A stretch of 64,000 nucleotides of DNA from Typhlomys cinereus (taxonomy: Eukaryota; Chordata; Mammalia; Rodentia; Platacanthomyidae). The stretch lies in NCBI GenBank assembly GCA_023101885.1, contig JALPQD010000302.1, forward strand, positions 709,956 through 773,955, written 5' to 3'. Both the position numbers and the translations under genes were made by a program. Positions 36,295 to 47,648 of this stretch are shown here, in pieces (position 1 is the first letter of the stretch; each line of letters opens with the position of its first letter). The notes under the pieces are model-generated. The model ran no database searches. It saw only the letters and a program-made list of their open reading frames with translations, and was not told the DNA's origin.

Positions 36295-36690
36295 ACCATG
36301 ATGCTAGATGTGTTCATTACTTTTTGTTACTGTGATTACCATATGGAAGCAGTTAAAGGGAGGAAATATTTATTTTGGTTCACCATTTCAGGGAATACAG
36401 TCCTGTATGGCAGGACAAGGCATGCTGCTGGGGTAGCTCTGTCTGTTGCAGTGGGAACTTATGCTGAAGCTTCCTCATATCTTGTCAGATCAGGAAGCAT
36501 GTGGCCGTGGCCAGCAGAAAGGAAGCTAACCTACTTCCTCCAGCAGACCTTACTCCTAAGGGTTTCACATCTTGCTATAACATGGCCACCATCTATCTAT
36601 ACACCAAGCATACAAACACATCAGCTTATAGGACAGCATTCATATTCAAGCAATAACAATGGAGAACCTTGACAAACAATTACAGAGGGT
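36295..36690 (-). mobile_element. Rodent LTR-like repeat (MaLR-type)
   Basis: The text runs TGTTACTGTGATTACCATAT, then GGGAGGAAATATTTATTTTGG, then TGGCAGGACAAGGCATG and CAGATCAGGAAGCATG. This resembles a common antisense rodent MaLR/ORR-type repeat. The 124-codon open frame at 36298-36672 lies entirely inside it and matches no retroviral or host domain that I recognise. Confidence 0.55.
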
Positions 36691-36699
36691 AACTTTAAC

Positions 36700-37320
36700 C
36701 CAAACTTTTTATGCTTTCTTCTCTTTTTACTCCCTCTACATACAGAGAAAATCAATGTGGAGGCAATGAATTTTGAAGTTTCACTTTACAAGCCATCATG
36801 AAATAAACATGAATAAAATTCATCAATTCATCTTATTTTTTGATGAAAATGAACTGCTGAAATATAAAAACTCAGCTAGGACTATGGCAGAAAGGGACAC
36901 CTTAAGATAATTGCTTATGGATATTTCTATAAACAGTTTGAACAAACCATAGTTAGCAAAATTTTACATTAAAATTATTATCAGGTAGGTTTATTCACAG
37001 CAGTAAAAATAATCTACTTACTAATGTATTTAGTCAAGTATACTAACATTTCAAAGGCATTTGATATATAATAAGACACTTATTAAAATCCTTACTAATA
37101 ATATCTATAGTACAGATAACATATTTCACGGTTTAAATTTAGAAGAATCAATCCAGAATCAGAACCAAATCTGCTAGCTTCCCCACAGTCACCATCACTA
37201 TTCTTAGACCTATAACTACAAGTCGGCCATGGAATAAGAAAAGAAAAATGTTAAGGAAAGAAAAAAGACAAGGTAGAAAGGCTACCAAAGAGGAAGAGAC
37301 ACAGGGAAAGATCAATCCGC
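36700..37320. other. Unassigned sequence
   Basis: No recognised gene or repeat. Confidence 0.4.
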
Positions 37321-37335
37321 AAAATAAGGGTTCAC

Positions 37336-38134
37336 TTGCCTCCAAGGATCTTGGTGCTTTTAGCAAATGCTAGACTTTGTGGGCAAGGGATTGACAGCCA
37401 AAATAGTGTTCTTATGCCTAAGGGGAACAAAGGAAAGGGTTCAGGGAAATGCCGCCGGGTCCTTGTACGTCATCGGAGAGGAGGACCCAGAGGAGAGTTT
37501 GGCATGCACATAAAGGATTCTCCGGGGATTGGGGGAGGGGAGGCACTGAAGGGTGGGGAGGGAGGGGTGAGGGGAGGGTGAGCAGAGGGGTCGGGGGGAG
37601 GAGGAGGAGGGAGGGAACCGGTGTACCTATTAAGTTTGTATGAGCGGAGATAATAAAAAATGTTTGCAGAAGAGGGGGCGGTAAGATTGTAAGAGCAAAA
37701 GGATGGGAGGAGCAACGATTTGCAAGATTCTCAACAATAGTTGGGGCCAAAGCAATCATAATGAGACTTTGCATGCCCTGCGCAATGTCCAGCGCACTGT
37801 TGCCCTCATAAAGTCTAGCATCTGTTAAGGGCACCGAGATCCCTGGAGGCAAGGGATTGACAGCCATAGTAGTGATCTTATGTTAAGGGGAACAAGAGAA
37901 AGGGCTTATGGAAATGCCACTGGGTCCTTATATGTAATCGGAGAGGAGGACCCAGTGGAGAGTTAGGCGTACACAATAAAGGACTCTCTGGGAATTGGGG
38001 GGGAGGCACTGGGGGAAGGGGAAGGGGAGGAGGGGGTTCGGGGGGAGGAGGGGGGAGGGAGGGAACTGGTAAAAAATTTTAAAATGTATAATTAAATTTT
38101 TAATAAAAAAAAGGAAAAAAATGTTTAAAAAAAT
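37336..38134 (+). mobile_element. Dimeric L1 3'-end insertion with inverted scrap
   Basis: A perfect 13-bp TSD, AATAAGGGTTCAC, flanks the block at 37323-37335 and 38135-38147. Inside are three parts in order: a 47-bp antisense piece of L1 3' UTR (37336-37382), a plus-strand 3' UTR end with its terminus and A-rich tail (37383-37664), and a second, longer plus-strand 3' UTR end (about 37665-38134) with an A/T-rich tail. No TSD separates the two 3' ends, so they appear to have arrived together. Both carry G-rich tracts. Confidence 0.8.
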
Positions 38135-38149
38135 AATAAGGGTTCACAT

Positions 38150-38500
38150 TGCTTCAGGAATGGCTGGTATGTCACAATGCAATCAGGAAAAAATAATCTC
38201 AAGAATTATCATCCACTTGACAATGTGTGAGGACTGATCTAAAATTAGATGTGAAAGATTATTTTATGAAGAAAACTTTAAGACTTTGTTGACAGATGTG
38301 TAAGAAAAAAATAGATGCATCAGGTTGTCAATTCACTTTAAACAACCAATTCATTATAATTCCAGTGGAATTTAAGTACTTTTTTTAGCATACCTGGCAA
38401 ACTAATTCTAAAATTAGTAAGTGTGAAGGAAATTCCATTAGCAGTTGAAATAATTCTTTAAGAGACAGACAGAAAACTACAACTGTAATGAATTCTTTTC
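38150..38500. other. Unassigned sequence
   Basis: No recognised feature. Confidence 0.4.
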
Positions 38501-38504
38501 AAGG

Positions 38505-38865
38505 ATTGTACCAGTTACTCTTTCTCTGTTGTTTTATGAGAACACCCAAAGTCAAATAACTTAAAGATAAAGGGAGATTTATTCAACTTATGTTTCCAGA
38601 GACGAAATGCAGTCCTTCATAACAGAATGGCTGACTGGTAGAAGATGGAGAAGGCTTAAGTCACATCCCTCCTGGAGGCTGAGAGTTGTAAGACTGTCAT
38701 TGCTAAAACAGACCTCTCCTGGAAATAGGGTGGAAATAATTCACCTCAAGGCCCACCCCCTGTGACTGCCTTCCTCCAGCAAGCCTCCACCTCTTAAAGG
38801 TCCATGACCTTCCCAAACAAGTAATGATTCAAGTAAATGAGCCTGTGGGGGACAATGCACATTTT
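38505..38865 (-). mobile_element. LTR-like rodent repeat (MaLR-type)
   Basis: The text includes GATAAAGGGAGATTTATTCA, then CAAGGCCCACCCCCTGTGAC, TGCCTTCCTCCAGCAAGCC and GAGCCTGTGGGGGACA. These blocks occur in this order in antisense MaLR-like repeats of rodents. Ends are uncertain. Confidence 0.5.
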
Positions 38866-39307
38866 TAATATAATAATTGAATACTGGCAAGTCACTCTCC
38901 AAAACATGTAAGACTCAATACTGCTACACACAAACACACACAGACAGACATCAACATAGAAGCAGTCTTACAACATTGGAGAGAATGTAGGAAAATGATT
39001 CTGAGAAATTTGGCTATCACAAGAGCTAACTGCATTTGAAAATAAAAATATAATAAAACATAATAAAACAAAAAAGACTTGCATTTTTTTAGCAGCAATA
39101 GATAATATTTTTGTGATCTCAAAGTAGATTTACTAAAAAAAATCAATAGTATATACAAAAATATTGTTCAGTTTGATTAAGGCAGCATCAAGAATTCTAT
39201 CGTAAAATAACTTGAATAAACTTAAAGGTTAGTTGATTGGCTGAAAAGTGATAAAAAAAGTTAATTTCACATTGAATAAGTTCACTATTTAAATATATAA
39301 TGTATTC

Positions 39308-39500
39308 AATTATCAGCATGCTTGTCTAGCATGTATGAAGTCCTGAATTCCATCCACAGCACCTAATAAATCATATTGGTGGTGTAAACTTATAAGCCAA
39401 GCACTCTGAAGGTGGAACAGAAGTATCAGAAGTTCAACATCACCTTTAGATATGTAGTAAGTTCAAGGCTAACTATATGAATTTCTGTTTCAAACTAATG
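39308..39500 (+). mobile_element. B4 SINE (ID + B1 composite)
   Basis: A tRNA-like ID part (GCATGCTTGTCTAGCATGTA, then CCATCCACAGCACC) is followed by a B1-like part (GCCAAGCACTCTGAAGGTGG, GTAAGTTCAAGGCTAACTAT, GTTTCAAAC). This composite order defines B4 and supports a rodent source. Confidence 0.7.
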
Positions 39501-39639
39501 TTCAAAGTTCATGATTTGAATAGACAAACACAAGCAAAGAACTAAGAAAGGGAACCAAGATGGTCATTACACATAAGATAAAATCCATGCTCAGCAGTAA
39601 GAAAATTTAAATTTCTCAAAATCAGAATTAATAAGTACT

Positions 39640-39682
39640 TTCATAAATGATTATTCTAAATAGCTGTGTGTATATGTGTGTA

Positions 39683-39716
<34 letters not shown>

Positions 39717-39721
39717 AGAGG

Positions 39722-39781
<60 letters not shown>

Positions 39782-39938
39782 CTGCAGACACACCATGCCA
39801 TGCTACACATGTGAGGTCAGATGTTTGCTTTCAGAAGTGACTTATCTAGTTTTACCACGTGGTCCACCAGGGATTGAGCTCAAGCCACCAGGTTTGTGCT
39901 CAGATGTCCTCACTTGAAGAGCCACCTCACCAGTTCAT
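39640..39938 (-). mobile_element. B2-superfamily SINE with (GT)n(GA)n
   Basis: A GT run (about 39666-39692) and long GA runs (39692-39778) are followed by text ending in GAGCCACCTCACCAG, the antisense of the GGCTGGTGAGGTGGCTC-type SINE head. The minus-strand open frame at 39810-39628 (Leu-Ser repeats) is an artefact of the GA run. Confidence 0.65.
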
Positions 39939-40154
39939 ATTAAAGGTTATTAGAAGTGCAGGTTTTCTGTCAGCGGTGAGTTGAAAGTGATGGAAGCCAG
40001 TCATTTTTCTCCATGGTGATATGCATGTATACCTATGAGGGAGTTTTGTTCACTTGACAAGGATTTTTTTTTTCAATTCTGTCAATTGCTTTCTTCTCCA
40101 GCTTAAATAGAGGATGTTATTGAAGAGAAACAGCATTTATAAAATTGATTATGA

Positions 40155-40565
40155 CTGTGATGGACTAAATAACATCCTTCCAAAGGTATACACTGTAATC
40201 TCTGGCACTTGAACCTGCATTCCTTTCATGAAGAAAAGCCTTTGAAGTTGCAGTTAAGAATAAAGGGTCTTTCCAAGGGAAACAAGAGACTTGGACAAAG
40301 GCAGCATGAGCAGAGTAGCAGGGGAGAGGTAGTGATGTGATATATGGACACGAGCCAAGAAAGGAAGTTGATTTCTAGAAGCAAGTAGAGAGCGATGGTG
40401 TCCTGGAGCCTCCAGATGCAACGTGGGCTGCTGACACCTTGATTTCAGCCCACTGTGGGTGACTTTGAACTTCTTACTTTAGAACTATAAGGGAATATCC
40501 TTTTAGTGGTTTGTCATTAAATTTTTTGTAAATCCACAGAGCTGCAATAAGAAACAAGCATAACA
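40155..40565 (+). mobile_element. MLT1/THE-like MaLR LTR relic
   Basis: It starts near TGATGGACTAAATAACATCC and includes GGAGCCTCCAGATGCAAC. It ends near AGAGCTGCAATAAGAAACAA. The order matches mammalian MaLR LTRs that begin TGTTATGGACTGAAT. No TSD was resolved. Confidence 0.5.
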
Positions 40566-41460
40566 CTTTTGTAGCACTTAAAAAAAATCCCAACCTATAC
40601 AAGAGTGCCGTTAATTTTTCTCAGTTCCACCAGGTGTATTCACCACTGACCGATCTATGAACTCCCAGTGAGAAGAATATGGCTGCAGCCAGAAATATCA
40701 AGCTTCTTAGAAGAAAGCAACCAAATACATATTGCTTTGTTCTTTACCAGACACTTTACCCCACTAGTTCCTAAAGCACTTTACCCCATTAGTCTGATTA
40801 CATACTGAATCTTTCTAGACCACTATGAGAATTAATATGGAAAAATGCAAATCATTCAACAGAGAGGTTAGAGCTATGTCCTTCTGATGGGGAGGAAAGA
40901 TATGCCCTCACTATTGGCTATGTTTGATATGAAAAGATACATCCCTGAATTTAATCTGGTCCATGTATATCTACTCATGCTAATGAGATACCTACATTGG
41001 AAAGGTCCTTGCCATCCATTCTCAGCCATAGTAAACCAGGCTTTTCCAGTCTGACTTCAGCAACCTGGTTGTGATTCTGGATAAAGGAAAAAGAAAGATG
41101 AAGATTTGTTTTTTGGCTCAGTGGGAGGTGTAAGCCTGTCTGTAAAGCAGTTGATCTGTGAGGTGATCAAAAGTGCCAAGTGGCGTTAGAATGAATAGCT
41201 GCAATTTCCAGTGTTCTGACTGAGACATTTTGTTCCTGGATGCTGCAAGAGCCAGGCCATTTCAGCATGCTGACTTGTTTTCAATGTTTTCTTGTTTCTG
41301 TGTGGGTGGCTATATGTACTGTTGGAAGTGATGCACTGAGATTCAGGTATAGGTGATCTTATATAATCAAATGTGTTGCTAATACAAGAAGGACCAAAGA
41401 AAATATACAGAAGATGAAGAAGTCTCATGGGGGCCCATGGATGAAAAAGGGTATTCATTA
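40566..41460. other. Unassigned sequence
   Basis: No recognised gene or repeat. The antisense frames at 41186-41588 are short and unmatched. Confidence 0.4.
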
Positions 41461-41467
41461 ATTTTTC

Positions 41468-41990
41468 CAAAAAAAAAAAAACTCAAAATAGAAATACCAT
41501 ATAATCCAATTGTGCACAAACACATCACCTCTGGGTGCATAACCAAGGAATACATTGAAGTTTGTATTGCACAGAGAAACTTACACATTAATCATTCATT
41601 GGATAATTATTCATAACAGCTAAAGTATATAGCCCAGTTGTCCATGAAGAAAACGAATGAACAAACACAACATGTGTAACTGAGTTTCACTTAGTTATAA
41701 AGAAGAAAATTATGCCACTTGCAGAGAAATGGATGAAGCTGGAGATCTTTGTGTTAAACAAAATAATGCAGATTCACATAAATATGACATGTTTTCTCTC
41801 ATCGGTGCAATCTCCACTTAAAAATGTAATGACTAAGAGTGAGGGTAGTAATTGTGGGGAAGAAGAAAACAATCAAGAGGGGAAATGAGACAAGCAAGCA
41901 AAATATGAACAAATACATGATACACATGTAAAAGAATACCAAAGGGAGACCCATTAGTACATATGCTAATTAAAAATCAAAGCAATAGCT
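41468..41990 (+). mobile_element. Old L1 3' end
   Basis: Starting from the A-run at 41468, the text follows the ORF2 C-terminus of an old L1 (ACCATATAATCCAATTGTGC, then GCAGAGAAATGGATGAAGCTGG at about 41720 in shortened form). A divergent 3' UTR follows. It is heavily mutated and 5'-truncated. Confidence 0.65.
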
Positions 41991-41999
41991 TTCTAATTA

Positions 42000-44090
42000 T
42001 ACAGTAGAAATAGCAAAGAAAGAAAGGATACTTGGTACATCTTTTGTTTGATCTAAGTATACTGAACCTACCAGATTGCTTCAAAATTCTGGAAAAATTT
42101 TTGGTGAGATTTTCAAAGACTACAAGTTGCCAAGCCAAACTTTATTCAGATGTAAACAGTTTTTATCTTAAATACAGTACAAGAAAATGCAATTAAAGTT
42201 CCAAGGGAAAGATCTCAGTGTGGAAGATAGGTTTGTCATTTATTCAAGTCTCCTGGCTTTTTTTAAGGGCAGGTGGTCAGTTGTTTTGCTTAATTTTTCC
42301 AATTATGATAAGCATCTAGAAGTTCAGAAACAAAGTAGCCTGAAAAATGAGTAAATATATAGCATGTTGATTATGGACTTTCCAACCTCCAGAGCTGTGA
42401 GACAGAACTCGCTCATGTTTAGTCAGCCCTGCATTATGTCATCTTGTTGTAGCTCATAGGTGGCCACGTCAAATTCATAGTAAGAGTCTTTTGTGAGATT
42501 TGTTCTAAGTAATTTTATGGGAATTGTTCTAAGATTATCTCTTTCCTCCTATGATGCTTTGACATACTTCTGTTTATTTTGTTACTATTGTGCTTTTCTA
42601 ACTCACAATATATTGTTACTATTCAATGTAGGGTCCTTATTGCCATTGGGTTTGCTAAGCATTGACTAATGGCAAAAAATCTCCCCTGAAACCTATACTC
42701 TAAAAATGTTAGATCTTCTATTATGCATTTTCTAGCACATACATTTAAGCAGCCATAGTGTGTGAAAATTACAGGAGGTATCTGTGTTTTGGTTTCATTG
42801 TTTTTGTCTTTGTTTATAATTGCACTGAGCCTCAATATATTTTGAACACTATTTTTTTCAAAGTCATTTCAAAGGCACAAGGGGCAAAATAGCAGACTGG
42901 TAGGAAAGTAGCATTAATTTCGGTGTTCTTTTCCAATGGTACCCGAGGGCCGCCAGATTTAATCACAGTTACCCATCCCCAGGGGAACTATTTGTGTTGA
43001 AACAATTTCAGATATAAAAATTCCACGATCCTAGTGTTTGGCAACCTGGTGTGGGGAAAATGAGGATTATAATTGGAAACAGAGTTGTCATATTTTTGAA
43101 ACAATATCCTATAAAAGCCCCTCATAGCACATTCATAAAGATTGAAGCTTTCTTCTCCTCCCTATGGGGTTCTGTTGCTCATTTCTCCCTGCACAGGTGT
43201 GAGGCCATGTTTTGCCAGTGGGAGTCTGGGTGATTCATTAATTTCTTCTCACTTCATGCAAGAGAGGTTTCTCTCACACCTGAGGTGCTCAGTCTGACCC
43301 ACTCTTGACTTCTCCAGAGCCAGTGAATCCAGCCTCAAAATTGCAGGAGGCCTTATGTAAAGATATTCCATCTGCCAGAATTTTTATGATGTCAAACACT
43401 TCTACTTTGAAAAGAGACAGAAAATATTTGTATCAAAATCAAATTTGATCTTAATCCCAGGTCTACCACTTAATGGTTGTGATCAAGCTTGCATGGGAAT
43501 ATTGCTCTGAAAAATTGCATTTCCAGGATAAAACCACTTGAAGGACTTAGTCTAACCTGTTTGTCTCATCGAAGAAACTTAGGTTTTATTTAGGTGAAAT
43601 TTACATAACTTACATATTTTTTATTTTTACAGGATTGAATAGTAAGGGGTAAAAATGACATAAATAAATTTTCTTCATGTATGAAAGTGTCAAAGAATAA
43701 AAAAAACAGAAAGAAAAAAGATCCTATATGCTTTTGAACCAGTGTAATCTAATCCAATCAAAATATAGAATGATTTCAGCACTCTGGATAGATCCATCAA
43801 GGTTCTTTCCTGGCTATGCCAGGAAGTTCTATCACCACAAATTATTTGTTTGTTTTTGAAAACCGTTCATACATCTCCCAGCACAAATACATAGTATTTC
43901 CCATCTGACTTCATTTTTTCCACATAGTGAGTCAGATCCACTTAATGTGTAAGTATTCTGGCTGGTTCTAACAATTAACCATCTGAACAGATCTTGGAAC
44001 TTGTCATGAGTCTATTCTGTGACTTTGGCCTCTCATTTGTCTTGGATATGTACCTGGTATTAGAATTTGTGGATCATAATATAAGAATAT
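42000..44090. other. Mostly unassigned sequence
   Basis: The only repeat hint is a short MaLR-like fragment near 42368-42470 (CCTCCAGAGCTGTGAGACAG). No exon is supported. Confidence 0.4.
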
Positions 44091-44109
44091 GTTTAATTTT
44101 ACTAGTACT

Positions 44110-44149
44110 TTTTAAAAATTTTTTTATTATTTATTCAATTGTGCGTGTA

Positions 44150-44195
<46 letters not shown>

Positions 44196-44403
44196 ACCAC
44201 GGACGAATTTGGGAACCACCGTGGACGCCTCCATCTTCTCCTTGTTTACTCTGCCCCAGGATTCACAGGATCCGCCCTACCAGGACCAGAAACGCAGGCC
44301 ACCCCCACTTCCGCCTGGCGTCTATACGTGGGGTCTAGGATCCGAACTCAGGACCTTCTGCCTGCAAGGCAGAGGCTTAACCCCTGAGTCACCTCTCCAG
44401 CCC
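44110..44403 (-). mobile_element. B2-superfamily SINE with (GT)n and perfect TSD
   Basis: On the minus strand it reads GGGCTGGAGAGGTGACTCAG, then a tRNA-like B box (GAGTTCGGATC), about 150 bp of body, an (AC)n run and an AATAAATAATAAAA tail. The flanks repeat TTTTACTAGTACT exactly at 44097-44109 and 44404-44416 (13 bp). The open frames across the GT run (43994-44412) belong to this SINE and are not genes. Confidence 0.88.
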
Positions 44404-44419
44404 TTTTACTAGTACTATT

Positions 44420-45540
44420 TATATTAGAATCATGTGCATGCAAGATCCAACATTTATACCCTTACAGAAACTTACATTGTCAGTTTTAGCTGTGACTCTT
44501 TTGTGAATTTATGGTGGCATCTCATTGTGCATTTAATTCACATGTCCCTGAATACTTGTGAAATGGAGTATCAATTCATCACAGAGATGACACTAATGAT
44601 AAACTAAATAAAAGATTCCTACCAAGTCCATCTTAAACTAGTGATCTTACTGGGACTACATTCAGACAATGGATAAAGAGCAGTTACACTATGGAAAAGT
44701 CTGCCCCAGAAAGAATGATGACTTGTGGAAACCACATCCCTGGAGCTTACAGGCAGCTTCTCTCAGTGATTGTTACTGCTTGGAGAAGAGTTTTTTGAAT
44801 TTTTCAGTTTTCTGTGCCTCATGAATCTTTTATATTGTATGAGCTTCTCTCAGCCTTCCAGGCAGGAATGTTTCAGTGAAGAGGAAATGTCTACCCAATA
44901 TTTCCTATGCTTATTGGCTACTCTAATACCTTCTTTCTTGTGTTGTCACTACACAAAAATTTGATCAAGTCAATTTTTATGGTGGTCTTCTGAGCAGAGA
45001 TAGGTAGTTAATTCCCCTGATAAATGAACAATTAAGGAAATCAAATTGATACACATACACTTCTGTTTCCTATACCAAGACTAATTGGTCTCAGAGAACA
45101 ATGACTTCTTTTGAAACAGCACAAGGTTCTCCTTCAGTTGGTTCCAAAAAATCCTGCAACAATTTTCCCCTATTTTCATAGCCTGCTGGAGTGCAGCTAT
45201 CACCAGGGAATTCTGTATTGCTTCCTCTGATTTGTGCCTGGGGCTGGATGGCTTCTTACACATGGCAGATATGATTAGACATCTTAGCAGAAGACAGCTC
45301 AGAAGGGGCCTGTCTTGACAGTTCCCCTCTTGTCTGGTGGTGCTCCTCTAAGGTATTCAGAGACACCCTCTCCCTCCAGGGTGACATCCAGTAAAAGGGA
45401 GATTTAAGTAGAATATGTCTATTATTTGATGACTGTTATTGAAACTTTACTTCAGGAAACAGAAATTTACACACACACACAAGTGAGCACAGGGCCCACG
45501 GAATTGTAGAATTTCAAAGTCTCAATGTACTCTAGAGACA
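44420..45540. other. Unassigned sequence
   Basis: No recognised gene or repeat, apart from a short (CA)n at about 45470-45481. Confidence 0.4.
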
Positions 45541-45544
45541 ATCT

Positions 45545-45750
45545 AGCCTAAAAGTCTTCTTGTATGAATGACAGCTTTTCGTGTGGGTGTGATGTAGCCA
45601 GTTCCCATAGCTCCTGATGTTGGCATGAGCTCTCCTGCCTTGATGAAGAAATGTAAGCAAGAATTGAAAGTTGGAATAAACTCCTTGCTCTCTGAAGCTG
45701 TTTTGATTGTGTATTCATATTAGCAACAGAAAAGCAATTGGAACACATAT
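45545..45750 (+). mobile_element. MaLR-like LTR 3' fragment
   Basis: GAAATGTAAGCAAGAATTG, then GGAATAAACTCCTTGCTCTC, then TTAGCAACAGAAAAGCAATT and an ACA end. This follows the poly-A-signal end of MaLR-type LTRs. The 5' part is not recognised. Confidence 0.5.
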
Positions 45751-46042
45751 TTTGTCCCATTGTAAAGTTACTTACAATTCTAAATTGCAACTTTTTAAAA
45801 TATTACTCAAGGTAAAACAAGATTTTCCTTGTGTCCTATTCTACTAGAAGCCAGGTGTTTGCTGTGATCTTCTTTACTTCAGAAAGTACGCAGACTTGCA
45901 TGCAGAGAAACTGCATAAACTACAGTTGAAGAGGAAGTAATGCAATTATATATGAAAAAAGATTTCAAGGTCAGACCGAAGAAGTTTGCCAACATTTCTG
46001 TAAAAGTCTGTAAAAGTCAAGAACTTCCATGCTGATTTTTTT

Positions 46043-46739
46043 TTATTTCAGCTCATACAAACTTATTAGGTACACCAGTTCCCTCCCTCCCTCCTCCTCC
46101 CCCCGTACCCCCTGCTCCCCCTCCCCACCCCTCTCCCTCCCCATCCCCCAGTGCCTCCCACCCCAATTCCCAGAGAGTCCTTTCTTGTGCATGACTGATT
46201 TTCCTCTGGGCCCTCCTCTCCGATGACGTACAAGGACCCAGTGGCCTTTGCCGAACCCTTTCCCGTGTTCCCCTTAGGTATAGGAACACTGCTGTGGCTG
46301 CCAATTCTTTGCCTCCAAGGATCTTGGTGCCTTTAGCAGATGCTAGACTTTGTGAGGTCAACAGTGTGTTGGACAATGCGCAGGGCATGCAAAGTCCAAT
46401 TATGATTGCTTCAGCCCTAACTAGTATAGAGTATCTTACATATCATTGCTCCTCCCATCGTTATGCTCTTACACTCTTACCGCCCCCTCTTCCGCAAATT
46501 TCCCTGAGCTTCAAGATGGGGAGAGACTAAGCTGGCCTAGTTCTAGGTGGTTGATATAGAGTCTCTGAAGTTCTGGATTGTGGTTTGTTGATTTTCTTTT
46601 GCAGTTTTGCTGCTCCTGCAATGCCCTTCACTCCATCCTGGTGGGCATTGTATGTTACCCCCTGGCCAGAGACAAAAAGTTGTTAGAGTCTTGTGATAAA
46701 AGCACATTCAAAGGTAGATGTAATAAAAGTGGGAAACCA
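46043..46739 (-). mobile_element. L1-I: 5'-truncated young L1 3' UTR
   Basis: The T-run at the left is the complement of poly-A. The rest is L1 3' UTR, cut at TAATAAAAGTGGGAAAC. A 15-bp TSD, CATGCTGATTTTTTT, lies at 46028-46042 and 46740-46754. By eye it is nearly identical, in reverse orientation, to the 3' UTR of L1-J, and both lack an ATTTTAACAG-type block found in other copies. Confidence 0.92.
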
Positions 46740-46759
46740 CATGCTGATTTTTTTGTATC

Positions 46760-47645
46760 AGGTAAAATGCTGTCTGCTGCAAATCACGGAAATTTTAACA
46801 AAATGTGGACCTTTATGATCTCTTGTAACAAGAAGCCTGAAGGCAGGGAATTTCTAGCGCTGGTTAATTTAGTGGATCAGTGACATTAAAAAGGACCTGA
46901 GCACCTTCATCATTCCACATGCCACATGAAATTCTCAGTAGACTGGCCTTTCCTCTGTGCTAGACAGGAAGATGTGCCACTTATCCTCATGGGAAGTCTG
47001 CATGTTCGACTTAGAGGACTGAGGTCGGCGGCATCTCCTGTTTCCTGCTCCTTCTAAGACAGCACGTCTCAGCTGCAGAGGGCTGCTACAGGCCAAGCCA
47101 TTTCTACAGGTGACTCAGAAAATGGGCAATTTTTACCCCCAAAACACCACTTGTGGATGGCACTAGCCCAGGGAAGCTTATAGGGTTGACCCAGGTTCCA
47201 CTGAACAAGCATCAGAGTTCTATTTCTGCTACCTCCAACTTCCTTTCATAGATACTGACCTCCTTCCTAATCAACACCTTCCTTCTCATCATATCTTTTA
47301 ATTTCTTCTTCTGTTATTGTTCATCCTTCCTCAGTCTCCAAGTTGAGAGAGCCTTTGTGTCCTGAACTTGCTGTCCTGACTCGAGGTGACAAAAGCAGAC
47401 AATACAGAGGCAGTAGAAGGAGTCTATATTTGCTGTGTTGCATTAGAAAAACAGAAAGACACCCAGCAGATAACCTGTGTTTATTAGCTGAATCACTGTA
47501 CATGCGATTTCAGTCACTTGGACAGACAATTGTGTTTTTTGTGTGTGTGATTTTGCTGAGGGCAATGAATACAATAGATGTTAAAGACAAACATGGATGG
47601 AAGTAGAATAGGACAGGCAACATGGATGCACTGGAGTGAACTTTG
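46760..47645. other. Unassigned sequence
   Basis: No recognised gene or repeat. Open frames up to 87 codons (47343-47606) have no known domain. Confidence 0.4.
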
Positions 47646-47648
47646 CAT

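Noticed and set aside
36298..36672. 124-codon plus-strand open frame
   Set aside because: It lies wholly within an LTR-like interspersed repeat and has no recognisable domain.
39628..39810. Leu-Ser repeat protein
   Set aside because: A translation of the (GA)n run in a SINE.
44340..44403. tRNA gene suggested by A- and B-box-like text
   Set aside because: It is the head of a B2-superfamily SINE; the cloverleaf is incomplete and an A-rich tail and TSD follow.
43994..44412. Cys/Val-repeat open frames
   Set aside because: They come from the (GT)n run and body of a SINE with a clear TSD.
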